A stretch of 11,625 nucleotides of DNA from Bacilli bacterium (GCA_028691905.1 JAQUYJ010000023.1:1-11625), one strand, 5' to 3'; shown: positions 1-6,746, numbered from the stretch's first letter. The notes: generated by a model from the sequence alone, not told the origin. Numbers and translations: made by a program.

Positions 1-325
1 GTATCAAAACAGTAAAACCCATATTGCTTCCTATGCCCGCTTCATCGTTAAAAAAGCCGATGAAAATGACCCCCATGCCCTTCGCCTGTTAAAAGAAGCC
101 GGAGAAGATTTAGCTCATGATGTCAGAAACGCTGTAAAAGCCTTAAATTTGCGTTCTCCTATTGTTTTAGGGTTCCGGGGAGGGTTTATTTGCAATGCTT
201 CGATCGCTAAACAGGAGGTCATTTCGGTTCTTGAAAAAGAATGGGAAGTGCTGGAAGTTGCGGGAGAACAGGACCCGATATATGGGGCATTTTATCTTGC
301 CTGGAGGTTGGGAATTCTATGTTAG
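1..325 (+). CDS. BadF/BadG-type sugar kinase, C-terminal fragment (likely GlcNAc or MurNAc kinase)
   Basis: The reading frame is already open at base 2 and ends at TAG 323-325, giving the last 107 residues of a protein whose start lies outside the window. The text has the feel of the C-terminal half of BadF/BadG/BcrA/BcrD ATPases of the N-acetylglucosamine kinase type: a helical stretch (THIASYARFIVKKADENDPHA), then a Gly-rich turn (VLGFRGGFICNA, about fragment residues 55-66) and a C-terminal DPIYGAFYLA where the family usually has a PxxGA motif. Family members phosphorylate GlcNAc; Clostridium acetobutylicum MurK, of this family, phosphorylates both MurNAc and GlcNAc at the 6-position. Its stop overlaps the anmK start by 7 bases, and the next two genes use MurNAc derivatives, so a MurK-like role is plausible. 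The catalytic half is not visible, so substrate cannot be decided. Confidence 0.72.
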   Translation, partial: YQNSKTHIASYARFIVKKADENDPHALRLLKEAGEDLAHDVRNAVKALNLRSPIVLGFRGGFICNASIAKQEVISVLEKEWEVLEVAGEQDPIYGAFYLAWRLGILC

Positions 326-1455
326 GAATCGGATTAATGAGCGGAACTTCACTGGACGGCGTCGATGCCGCTTTGGTGGAATTCAAAGACGAACAGGTTA
401 TGCTGCTGCACTTTGTTACTAAGCCCTATACAGCAGAACTGAAAGAGCGGATTTTTCGTAATTTATTTGATCAGACTGCCAATTTATCGCAGATTTCGAG
501 CCTGAATTTTGAACTCGGCCAGGAATTTGTTCAGGCAATTGACCTGTTACTGGCTCAAACACCCTATACCTATGAAGATATTGCCTTTGTTGCCAGTCAC
601 GGTCAGACCATCTGGCATGATCCCAATGCAACTATTCCCCATACTTTCCAGATCGGGGAAGCAAGTGTGATTGCCTACCAGACCAATATTCCGGTTATTT
701 CCAATTTTCGGGTGATGGATGTGGCAAGCGGCGGTCAGGGAGCTCCCCTTGTTCCGTTTTCTGAGTTTTATCAGTTCCGAAGTGAAAACCGATCAATTGC
801 TCTTCAAAACATCGGAGGAATCAGCAATGTTACCTATTTACCCAAAGCGGCCAAATTGGAAGATGTTCTCTCATTTGACTGCGGACCGGGCAATGTAATG
901 ATTGATTATTTTATGAAAAAATATTTTTTGCTGCCCTATGATGAAGGCGGAAAAACTGCTTTTCAGGGAAGGATAAACACGGATCTGCTCCGGTTTTTAA
1001 TGGCTGATCCGTATCTAAGCAAAAAACCACCGAAATCAACCGGCCGTGAGCAATACAATATGCACATGATGGAAGAATTGGCGCTTCGCTTTGACTTCAA
1101 CAAGCTTCAGAAAGAAGATGTGATTGCAACAATAACAGCTTTCACAGCCGATGCAATAGTTGACAGTTATCACCGTTTCCTGCCCACCCCCGATCAGGTG
1201 ATAGTCTGTGGGGGCGGAAGCCATAATGAGTTTATTCTTGCACGCATGCGAGAACAAATGAGCAGTCCAATTAAAAAAGGAGAGGAGGTTGGAATCAACA
1301 GTGATGCGAAGGAAGCAGTTGCTTTTGCGGTGCTGGGATATCGGACATTTTGTCATTTACCGAGCAATGTGAAAGAAGCTACCGGCGCCAAAGAGGATGT
1401 TATTCTCGGTCAGATCACGTTGAGTCCAAGAAAAAAGCATGAATTTAGACATTAA
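319..1455 (+). CDS. anmK: Anhydro-N-acetylmuramic acid kinase (AnmK)
   Basis: 378 residues, the normal family length. AnmK opens the 1,6-anhydro ring of anhydro-MurNAc and phosphorylates it with ATP to give MurNAc-6-phosphate in the cytoplasm, a step of cell-wall recycling. Visible motifs are the N-terminal ATP-binding GLMSGTSLDGVD (residues 5-16), SHGQT (93-97), GQGAPLVP (139-146), NIGGISN (164-170), DCGPGN (187-192, Asp187 matching the catalytic Asp of characterised AnmK), PPKSTGRE (237-244), CGGGSHN (297-303) and DAKEAVAFAVLG (329-340). I chose ATG 319 rather than an upstream in-frame ATG at 241: family proteins begin directly with this ATP-binding strand, GGAGG at 303-307 lies 11 nt upstream, and the longer version would only add residues read out of frame from the preceding kinase. 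The 3' end overlaps murQ by 17 bases. Nothing looks truncated. Confidence 0.96.
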   Translation: MLGIGLMSGTSLDGVDAALVEFKDEQVMLLHFVTKPYTAELKERIFRNLFDQTANLSQISSLNFELGQEFVQAIDLLLAQTPYTYEDIAFVASHGQTIWHDPNATIPHTFQIGEASVIAYQTNIPVISNFRVMDVASGGQGAPLVPFSEFYQFRSENRSIALQNIGGISNVTYLPKAAKLEDVLSFDCGPGNVMIDYFMKKYFLLPYDEGGKTAFQGRINTDLLRFLMADPYLSKKPPKSTGREQYNMHMMEELALRFDFNKLQKEDVIATITAFTADAIVDSYHRFLPTPDQVIVCGGGSHNEFILARMREQMSSPIKKGEEVGINSDAKEAVAFAVLGYRTFCHLPSNVKEATGAKEDVILGQITLSPRKKHEFRH

Positions 1456-2347
1456 AAAAATTGGAACCGAACAAAGAAATGAAAAAACAGTTTTAATTGA
1501 TCAGGTATCGACCCTGGAAATGGTCCGCCTGATCAATGAGGAAGATAAAACGGTTGCTTATGCGGTTGAAAAGGCCCTTCCCCAGATTGCTTCCTGCATT
1601 GATGCCTTATTGGCAGCCCTCCATCAGGAAGGCAGAATGATCTATGTTGGAGCAGGAACCAGTGGCAGACTGGGCTTAATTGATGCGGTCGAATGTCGGC
1701 CGACCTTTTCTGTTCCCGATGAAATGGTTCAATGTGTGATGGCAGGAGGATTACCTGCTGTTGTTCATGCTGTTGAAGGAGCAGAAGATTCCAAAATTCT
1801 GGCTGTGGAAGATTTGAAAAAGATTGATTTACAGCCCCAGGACTTTGTCATTGGCATTACAGCAAGCGGAAGAACACCCTATGCTGTGGGCGGTGTCGAA
1901 TACGCGAAAAAAATAGGCTGCAAGACCGGATGTATCGTTACTTCCCCAAACAGCGAAATTGCCCATATTGTTGATTATCCGATTGAAGCCATTACGGGAC
2001 ATGAACCCCTTACCGGATCAACCAGAATGAAATCCGGAACAGCACAGAAAATGATCTGCAATATGCTGTCGACCGGGGTGATGATTAAACTTGGCAAGGT
2101 TTATGAAAACTGGATGATTGATGTTCAGGCTACCAATGAAAAATTGGTAAAAAGGGCTCACCATATCATTTCCCAGGTTGCAGGTGTCAGTGAAGAAGAA
2201 GCAAAAATATACTACGACCGTTTTCATTCCGTAAAAAAAGCTATCTTTTCGCTTTTAAGTAAAATAGAAGATGCAGCCAGTGTCGAGCATTACCTGAATG
2301 AAGCAAAAGGACATTTACGGCATGCCCTGGAAGAAGTGAACAAATGA
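1439..2347 (+). CDS. murQ: N-acetylmuramic acid 6-phosphate etherase (MurQ)
   Basis: 302 residues, typical length. MurQ cleaves the D-lactyl ether of MurNAc-6-phosphate, giving GlcNAc-6-phosphate and D-lactate; it belongs to the SIS sugar-isomerase fold. Family landmarks are TEQRN near the start (10-14), STLEMVRLINEEDKTVA (24-40), the phosphosugar-binding VGAGTSGRLGLIDAVECRP (70-88, Glu85 at the place of the catalytic Glu of the E. coli enzyme), the second SIS motif ITASGRTPYAVGG, and TGSTRMKSGTAQKM followed by VDVQATN-like IDVQATN. The C-terminal ~60 residues look like the small helical cap of the family. It starts inside anmK, with only an A-rich stretch (AAGAAAAAAG) as a Shine-Dalgarno, so translation probably depends on coupling to anmK. 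It overlaps the next gene by ATGA. No murR-type SIS/HTH repressor or murP-type PTS gene is in view. Confidence 0.97.
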   Translation: MNLDIKKIGTEQRNEKTVLIDQVSTLEMVRLINEEDKTVAYAVEKALPQIASCIDALLAALHQEGRMIYVGAGTSGRLGLIDAVECRPTFSVPDEMVQCVMAGGLPAVVHAVEGAEDSKILAVEDLKKIDLQPQDFVIGITASGRTPYAVGGVEYAKKIGCKTGCIVTSPNSEIAHIVDYPIEAITGHEPLTGSTRMKSGTAQKMICNMLSTGVMIKLGKVYENWMIDVQATNEKLVKRAHHIISQVAGVSEEEAKIYYDRFHSVKKAIFSLLSKIEDAASVEHYLNEAKGHLRHALEEVNK

Positions 2348-3072
2348 CAGAACATATTGAATTGATTAATCATAAAGGATTGGTACTGAGAGGGTATGGT
2401 ATTTTTCCGCCTGCAGCAAAGAAAGCAGTTGTTTTCTTTCACGGCTATACCGGAAACAAAACCGAACACAATGGTTTCTTTAGGACAATGGCAAGAAAAC
2501 TTGCAGTGGAAGGGATAGCAAGCATTCGCTTTGATTATGCAAACAACGGCGAATCAGACGGTGAATTTATTGATTTTCGGTTTGATGATGCAGTTGAGGA
2601 TGCGAAGAGAATTCTTTGTTATGCTGAATCTCTCGGGTATGAAGTGATGGTTCTCGGTTACAGTATGGGCGGAGCCATTGCGGAACTGGTCTGTCTGGAA
2701 GCACCGATTACGAAAATGGTTCTGTGGTCTCCGGCAGGGAATATGTACGGACGGCTGAAAAAACGTTTTGATGAAGCACCCAAAAATGAAAAGGGATTAA
2801 TGGTTCTTCCCGGCTTTGTCATTCATTCGGATTTGGTTGCCAGTTTTAACCGAAATGATTATTTCAGGCAGGCAAAAAGCTATTCCCGTGAGGTTTTGGT
2901 CGTGCATGGTACCAAAGACCAGGCAGTGGACTATCTGATTGGAGTAGAATATGCGACCCATTTTCCAAAGTCGCATCTCTATCCAATTGAAGGAGCCGGT
3001 CATGGTTATGACAGTGAATGGATGCAGGAAAAGCTATTTGCCGTTTCTCTTGAATTTTTGAAAAAAGACTAG
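2344..3072 (+). CDS. Alpha/beta hydrolase (serine esterase/lipase-like), substrate unknown
   Basis: 242 residues with a complete alpha/beta-hydrolase fold of the acyl or feruloyl-esterase/lysophospholipase-like type. The oxyanion HGYTGN lies at 33-38, the nucleophile elbow GYSMGG at 105-110 (Ser107), the acid probably at Asp192 in HGTKDQAVD, and the catalytic His at 220 in GAGHGY; a lid-like segment with KRFDEAPKNEKG (about 140-151) sits between strands 5 and 6. There is no signal peptide, so it should be cytoplasmic. The start overlaps the murQ stop in an ATGA, with GGAAGAAG 7 nt upstream, so it is translationally coupled to the salvage genes. That placement suggests a role in handling a muropeptide or sugar ester, for example removing O-acyl groups, but nothing in the sequence shows the substrate. 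Generic esterase activity is the safe statement. Confidence 0.9.
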   Translation: MTEHIELINHKGLVLRGYGIFPPAAKKAVVFFHGYTGNKTEHNGFFRTMARKLAVEGIASIRFDYANNGESDGEFIDFRFDDAVEDAKRILCYAESLGYEVMVLGYSMGGAIAELVCLEAPITKMVLWSPAGNMYGRLKKRFDEAPKNEKGLMVLPGFVIHSDLVASFNRNDYFRQAKSYSREVLVVHGTKDQAVDYLIGVEYATHFPKSHLYPIEGAGHGYDSEWMQEKLFAVSLEFLKKD

Positions 3073-3099
3073 TCTAGATTGGGGAAAGTGTGCTATAAT
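3066..3099 (+). promoter_or_regulatory. Extended -10 promoter for etfB-etfA-dehydrogenase operon, with palindrome at the -35 position
   Basis: A perfect extended -10, TGC-TATAAT, lies at 3091-3099, and RNA would start near 3106, about 35 nt before etfB. No hexamer resembling TTGACA stands 16-18 nt upstream, so the TG extension probably carries recognition. Instead, the -35 position is covered by a perfect self-complementary AGACTAGTCT at 3066-3075, which includes the stop codon of the hydrolase. This could be an operator or chance. No terminator separates this from the hydrolase, so read-through from upstream is likely too. Confidence 0.7.
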
Positions 3100-3140
3100 A
3101 GTTAAGTGTAAAAGACAAGAAAGGCTGGGTAAACATATAA

Positions 3141-3923
3141 ATGAATATTATTACATGTATCAAACAGGTTCCTGGCAGTTCAGAAGTACAAATCGATCCC
3201 GTAACCGGCGTTTTAATCCGCGATGGAAGCAATTGTAAAATGAATCCTTATGATTTATATGCCATTGAGACCGCTCTTCGTATGAAAGAACAAAATGGAG
3301 CGCACATAGCAAGTATTACGATGGGACCACCATCAGCATTATCCGTACTGCAGGAATCACTGTGGATGGGCTGTGATCAGGCCGCCCTCCTGACTGACCG
3401 CCAATTTGCGGGAGCAGATGTGGTAGCTACAGCATACACCCTGTCCCAGGGAATCAAAAAGATTGGTCCATTTGATTTAATTATCTGTGGGAAACAGACT
3501 ACGGACGGGGACACAGCACAGGTTGGACCGGAAATTGCGGAGTATTTACAGATCCCCCATATTGCCTATGTCGATAAAATTATAGAAATTAAAGAAAAAT
3601 CAATTATCGTATCGACCAGTATGGATAAAACAGTGGAATGCTGGGAAATCCAATATCCCTGTTTGATTACGGTCGAAAAAGGGATTTATACCCCACGCTT
3701 ACCTTCTTATAAGAGAAGTCTGGTTTGCAGGAACGAGAAAATATTGGAATTGACACTGCAGAATATGGAAGATACCAATCCTGCTCATTATGGTTTAAAA
3801 GGTTCTCCCACTCAGGTGGAACGAATGTTTCCTCCGACCAAGAATACCGAAAAAGAAATTTGGGAAGGAGACAATCTTGCAACACGGATGATGAATAAAT
3901 TGCAGGATTTGAAATTGCTATAA
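3141..3923 (+). CDS. etfB: Electron transfer flavoprotein subunit beta, bifurcating type (LctB/EtfB-like)
   Basis: 260 residues, normal for EtfB. It is the small ETF subunit, carrying the bifurcating FAD and the NAD(H) site in confurcating complexes. The N-terminus (MNIITCIKQVPGS), NPYDLYAIE (35-43) and especially GKQTTDGDTAQVGPEIAEYL (117-136) match EtfB of bifurcating ETFs, where DGDTAQVGP contacts the extra FAD; simple respiratory ETFs have AMP there. The C-terminus contains RPMPPTK-like MFPPTKNTE, which wraps the partner subunit. The start follows GGCTGGGT with AGAAAGG further upstream, a weak ribosome site. The stop TAA overlaps the ATG of etfA (TAATG). With the next two genes it gives the order etfB-etfA-FAD dehydrogenase, as in Acetobacterium woodii lctBCD. 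Confidence 0.95.
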   Translation: MNIITCIKQVPGSSEVQIDPVTGVLIRDGSNCKMNPYDLYAIETALRMKEQNGAHIASITMGPPSALSVLQESLWMGCDQAALLTDRQFAGADVVATAYTLSQGIKKIGPFDLIICGKQTTDGDTAQVGPEIAEYLQIPHIAYVDKIIEIKEKSIIVSTSMDKTVECWEIQYPCLITVEKGIYTPRLPSYKRSLVCRNEKILELTLQNMEDTNPAHYGLKGSPTQVERMFPPTKNTEKEIWEGDNLATRMMNKLQDLKLL

Positions 3924-5113
3924 TGGGAAAACTGGTTATTCATCATGAAAAAGTAACAAAAGAAAATGCACAGCAATTAATTAAATTGTGTCCCTTCAAT
4001 GCTTTTGAATATCACGACCAATTAAGTATTACTTCAGCCTGCCGGATGTGTAAGTTATGTGTACGAAAAGGGCCGGCTGGCGTGATGGAATTCGTTGAAG
4101 AAGAAACAGTGCAGATTGATAAAAGCAAATGGCAGGGAATCAGTATTTTTATCGAACATGACGAAGAAAAAATTCACCCCGTCAGTTTTGAATTGATCGG
4201 GAAAGCCCGTGAACTGGCTCAGGTTATCAATCATCCGGTTTATGCGGTATTGATCTGCAGGGATGCGGATTTATTTGCGCCGGAAATATTAAGTTATGGC
4301 GTTGATCGGATTTTTGTTTATGAAGAAGAGCGACTGGCTCACTTCAATGTCGAGCGATATACAAATTGTATGGCGGATTTCATAGAAAAGATTAAACCAA
4401 GTGTTGTTTTATATGGGGGAACAGCGACAGGAAGAAGTTTTGCTCCCCGTGTTGCTTCCCGCTTCCGAACCGGATTGACTGCCGACTGTACGATTCTTGG
4501 GATGAAGAAAAACACTGACCTGATTCAGAATCGGCCTGCTTTCGGGGGAAATATCATGGCTTCCATTATATGCCCGAATACCAGACCGCAGATGGCAACA
4601 GTCCGCTATAAAATATTCAAAATGCCGGAAAAAGAAGCACCCCACGGCACGATTCAGAAAATGGAATTATCATTTGATTTGTCTTCAAGGTTGGAATTAC
4701 TGGAAGTGAAAGCAAAAGATGCCATTGTTGATATCAGTGAAGCTGAAGTATTGGTCGCAGTGGGAAGAGCTTTTAAAACAAAGGAAGATTTAGCACTCGC
4801 TCAGGAATTGGCTGACCTCTTGGGAGGCCAGGTTGCAACAACCAGACCCCTTATTGAAGCAGGGCTGATGGATGCGAAAAAACAGATCGGTTTAAGTGGT
4901 AGAACCGTTGCTCCCAAATTGTTGATTACATTGGGGGTAAGCGGGGCAGTTCAGTTTACAGCGGGAATGAGTGGTTCCGAAACGGTATTTTCGGTTAATC
5001 TGGATAAAAATGCACCAATCTTTGATTGTTCGCACTATGGTATTGTTGGGGATGTTTTCCAAATCGTACCGGAATTGATAAAGAAAATAAAAGCAGGAAA
5101 GGGATGGTTGTGA
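3923..5113 (+). CDS. etfA: Electron transfer flavoprotein subunit alpha with N-terminal [4Fe-4S] ferredoxin-like domain (LctC-like)
   Basis: 396 residues, longer than plain EtfA because of an added ~65-residue N-terminal domain. That domain has Cys23 in LCPFNAF and a CRMCKLC motif (Cys40, 43, 46). This is the pattern of a two-cluster ferredoxin that kept one cluster: three ligands in CxxCxxC plus the remote CP cysteine. The usual fourth Cys after CxxCxxC is Gly50, and the first CxxCxxC is absent, so I expect a single [4Fe-4S]. The core has an N-terminal Rossmann-like part (about 70-265) and a C-terminal FAD domain with TRPLIEAG (307-314), GLSGRTVAPKL (323-333), ITLGVSGAVQFTAGM (335-349) and APIFDCSHYGIVGD (364-377). 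It is the electron-carrying subunit that joins EtfB and the dehydrogenase, and may face ferredoxin. AGGA at 3904-3907 is far from the start, so coupling to etfB is likely. Confidence 0.94.
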   Translation: MGKLVIHHEKVTKENAQQLIKLCPFNAFEYHDQLSITSACRMCKLCVRKGPAGVMEFVEEETVQIDKSKWQGISIFIEHDEEKIHPVSFELIGKARELAQVINHPVYAVLICRDADLFAPEILSYGVDRIFVYEEERLAHFNVERYTNCMADFIEKIKPSVVLYGGTATGRSFAPRVASRFRTGLTADCTILGMKKNTDLIQNRPAFGGNIMASIICPNTRPQMATVRYKIFKMPEKEAPHGTIQKMELSFDLSSRLELLEVKAKDAIVDISEAEVLVAVGRAFKTKEDLALAQELADLLGGQVATTRPLIEAGLMDAKKQIGLSGRTVAPKLLITLGVSGAVQFTAGMSGSETVFSVNLDKNAPIFDCSHYGIVGDVFQIVPELIKKIKAGKGWL

Positions 5114-6513
5114 TGTATAAACAAGTGTCTTTAGAGGATATTGCCTTCTTTGAGACCATAGTAGGTAAAAACAACATCTTTTCCGCTGAAGAAATCAGTG
5201 AAGATTATGAAAAAGATGAACTGGGAACCGTTAAAGGGATACCCGAAGCAGTCATCAAAGCAACTTCTACCAAAGAAGTATCACAAATCATGACCTATGC
5301 GAATACAAACAAAATACCGGTTACGGTTCGGGGAAGTGGAACCGGTCTCGTTGGAGCCTGTGTCCCCATTCATGGTGGAATTGTTCTGGACATGACAAAA
5401 ATGAACCACATTATCGGTCTGGATGAAAAAAATTTAGTACTGGAAGTGGAACCCGGTGTCCTGTTAATGGACATCTACGAATATATCGAAGCAAAAGGAT
5501 ATTTTTATGCTCCGGATCCCGGTGAAAAAACAGCTACAATCGGTGGCAATGTTGCAACGAATGCCGGGGGAATGCGGGCAGTAAAATACGGAGTGACAAG
5601 GGATTGGGTAAAAGCGATGGAAGTCGTCCTCCCCAATGGCGAGGTTACCCAGTTTGGACGGGTTGTTGCGAAAAACTCAACCGGATATTCTTTGAAGGAT
5701 TTAGTAATTGGTTCGGAAGGAACACTTTGTATTATTACAAAGCTGTACTTAAAAGTAATGCCCCTTCCTGAAAAATCGATTTCCCTGCTGGTGCCGTTTC
5801 TTAATCCAACTACAGCCATAACCAGTGTTCCCCGGATCTTGCAGTCCCGGTTGGTTCCTACTGCAATTGAGTTTTTTGACCGAAACACAATTGGATTTTC
5901 AGAAAATTACCTTGGAAAGAAATTTCCGGAACGAAAATACGATGCTTATATTCTTCTAACTTTTGATGGAATGAGTGAGGGGGAAATCAACACTCAGTAT
6001 CAAAGAGCAGCAGATCTTTGTCTTCAGGAGTTGGGAGCAGAGGATGTATTGATTGTCGATACACAGGAGCGTAAGGATGATGTTTGGAAAGCCAGAGGAG
6101 CATTTCTGGAAGCAATCAAAGCATCAACAACGCAAATGGATGAATGTGATGTGGTTGTTCCACGGGATAAAATCGCCGATTACATTATATTTACGCATCA
6201 GTTAAGCGAAAAATATGGTGTAAGAATTCCTTCTTTTGGTCACGCGGGGGATGGAAACCTCCATATCTATATCTGTAAGGATGATATTGATGAAGGGACC
6301 TGGAAAGGATTGTTGGAACAGGTATTTGACTGCATGTATGACGAAGCGAATCGGATCGGTGGGCTCGTATCGGGCGAACATGGAATTGGTTTCGCAAAAA
6401 AGAAATACATGGCTAAGATGTTGGGGGAAGAACAGATAAAAATCATGAAAGGGATCAAAGAAGTATTTGACCCAAATCATGTATTGAACCCTGATAAAGT
6501 TGTCTCATTTTAG
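5113..6513 (+). CDS. FAD-linked 2-hydroxyacid dehydrogenase, LctD/GlcD family (probable D-lactate or glycolate dehydrogenase)
   Basis: 466 residues. It belongs to the vanillyl-alcohol-oxidase/FAD_binding_4 family that includes GlcD, D-lactate dehydrogenases and A. woodii LctD. Visible are the FAD-binding VRGSGTGLVGACVPIHGG (72-89), PDPGEKTATIGGNVATNAGG (134-153), the conserved STGYSLKDLVIGSEGTL (189-205), and the C-terminal substrate-side motifs GHAGDGNLH (376-384), GEHGIG (421-426) and FDPNHVLNPDKV (452-463). I chose ATG 5113 because GGAAAGGG at 5096-5103 is well placed and family proteins begin here; an in-frame ATG at 5026 would add 29 residues translated out of frame from etfA. The stop of etfA overlaps the start (TGATG). 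With EtfAB it should oxidise a hydroxyacid with NAD while reduced ferredoxin is consumed (confurcation). The exact substrate, lactate versus glycolate or another 2-hydroxyacid, is not readable. Confidence 0.92.
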   Translation: MYKQVSLEDIAFFETIVGKNNIFSAEEISEDYEKDELGTVKGIPEAVIKATSTKEVSQIMTYANTNKIPVTVRGSGTGLVGACVPIHGGIVLDMTKMNHIIGLDEKNLVLEVEPGVLLMDIYEYIEAKGYFYAPDPGEKTATIGGNVATNAGGMRAVKYGVTRDWVKAMEVVLPNGEVTQFGRVVAKNSTGYSLKDLVIGSEGTLCIITKLYLKVMPLPEKSISLLVPFLNPTTAITSVPRILQSRLVPTAIEFFDRNTIGFSENYLGKKFPERKYDAYILLTFDGMSEGEINTQYQRAADLCLQELGAEDVLIVDTQERKDDVWKARGAFLEAIKASTTQMDECDVVVPRDKIADYIIFTHQLSEKYGVRIPSFGHAGDGNLHIYICKDDIDEGTWKGLLEQVFDCMYDEANRIGGLVSGEHGIGFAKKKYMAKMLGEEQIKIMKGIKEVFDPNHVLNPDKVVSF

Positions 6514-6620
6514 ATAAACCGCCATCAAAGAGGAATAAAAGTTAAAAACAGAATAGAAATTCAATAACCAATTAATATTATTTTGTTAGTTAGTTTGTAT
6601 TATATTATTCCCGGTATGAA

Positions 6621-6648
6621 TTTTAATTTGTAAACGTTTTTAATTTGT
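6621..6648 (+). repeat. 11-bp direct repeat upstream of the lipoprotein promoter
   Basis: TTTTAATTTGT occurs exactly at 6621-6631 and again at 6638-6648, 17 bp start to start, ending one base before the -35 hexamer. The two copies flank and partly overlap the cre-like site. The spacing is not an integral number of helical turns, and AT-rich repeats arise by chance easily, so a regulator-binding role is only possible. Confidence 0.45.
6629..6642 (+). promoter_or_regulatory. cre-like (catabolite-responsive) site
   Basis: TGTAAACGTTTTTA matches the CcpA operator consensus TGWAANCGNTNWCA at all but one defined position (T in place of C at position 13). It sits just upstream of the -35, centred near -49 from the predicted start, a place where CcpA more often activates than blocks. 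No ccpA gene is in the window; the assignment rests on the motif alone. Confidence 0.4.
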
Positions 6649-6649
6649 G

Positions 6650-6678
6650 TTGACTTTTTTGAATAAATGGTTTAGAAT
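6650..6678 (+). promoter_or_regulatory. Sigma-A promoter of the lipoprotein gene
   Basis: TTGACT (6650-6655) and TAGAAT (6673-6678) are 17 bp apart, each one base off consensus. RNA would start near 6685, giving a leader of about 62 nt. The start falls on the first bases of the inverted repeat at 6684-6704. Confidence 0.78.
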
Positions 6679-6683
6679 ATAGG

Positions 6684-6704
6684 TAGATTTATTAAATAAA
6701 TCTA
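6684..6704 (+). repeat. Perfect 10-bp inverted repeat at the lipoprotein mRNA 5' end
   Basis: TAGATTTATT, one A, then AATAAATCTA: all ten pairs match. It lies directly after the -10, at the predicted RNA start. As DNA it could be an operator blocking initiation; as RNA it could form a 5'-terminal hairpin that protects a long-lived message. No T tract follows, so it is not a terminator. Confidence 0.6.
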
Positions 6705-6734
6705 TTTTGAAAAATTATAATATTGAAAAAAATT

Positions 6735-6741
6735 GAGGAGG
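6735..6741 (+). promoter_or_regulatory. Strong Shine-Dalgarno that decides the lipoprotein start
   Basis: GAGGAGG lies 5 nt before ATG 6747. It selects that ATG over an in-frame TTG at 6723, which lies upstream of the site and would put charged residues (KKIEE) before the signal peptide. Confidence 0.85.
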
Positions 6742-6746
6742 TTTCA

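Larger units (their letters stand above)
6514..6746 (+). other. AT-rich intergenic control region
   Basis: 233 bases without a gene between the dehydrogenase and the lipoprotein. The first ~100 bases show no convincing terminator for the upstream operon: I found no stable GC stem followed by T. The second half holds the cre-like site, direct repeat, promoter, inverted repeat and Shine-Dalgarno listed separately. No small open frame with a ribosome site was seen. Confidence 0.7.

Noticed and set aside
241..318. Upstream in-frame ATG extending anmK by 26 residues
   Set aside because: It lies inside the kinase gene in another frame, lacks a ribosome site, and AnmK proteins start at the GLMSGTS strand; ATG 319 with GGAGG is better.
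3919..3924. TATAAT at the etfB/etfA junction
   Set aside because: It is formed by the overlapping stop and start codons and has no -35 partner; treated as chance.
5026..5112. 29-residue N-terminal extension of the FAD dehydrogenase
   Set aside because: It is out-of-frame etfA sequence; ATG 5113 has a well-placed GGAAAGGG and the normal stop-start overlap.
6514..6620. Search for a terminator after the dehydrogenase operon
   Set aside because: Only AT-rich, imperfect pairings were seen and no T tract follows a stable stem, so no terminator is called.
6716..6721. Second TATAAT just before the lipoprotein gene
   Set aside because: The -35 position would read TAAATA, and transcription would start almost at the ribosome site; the promoter at 6650-6678 is clearly better.
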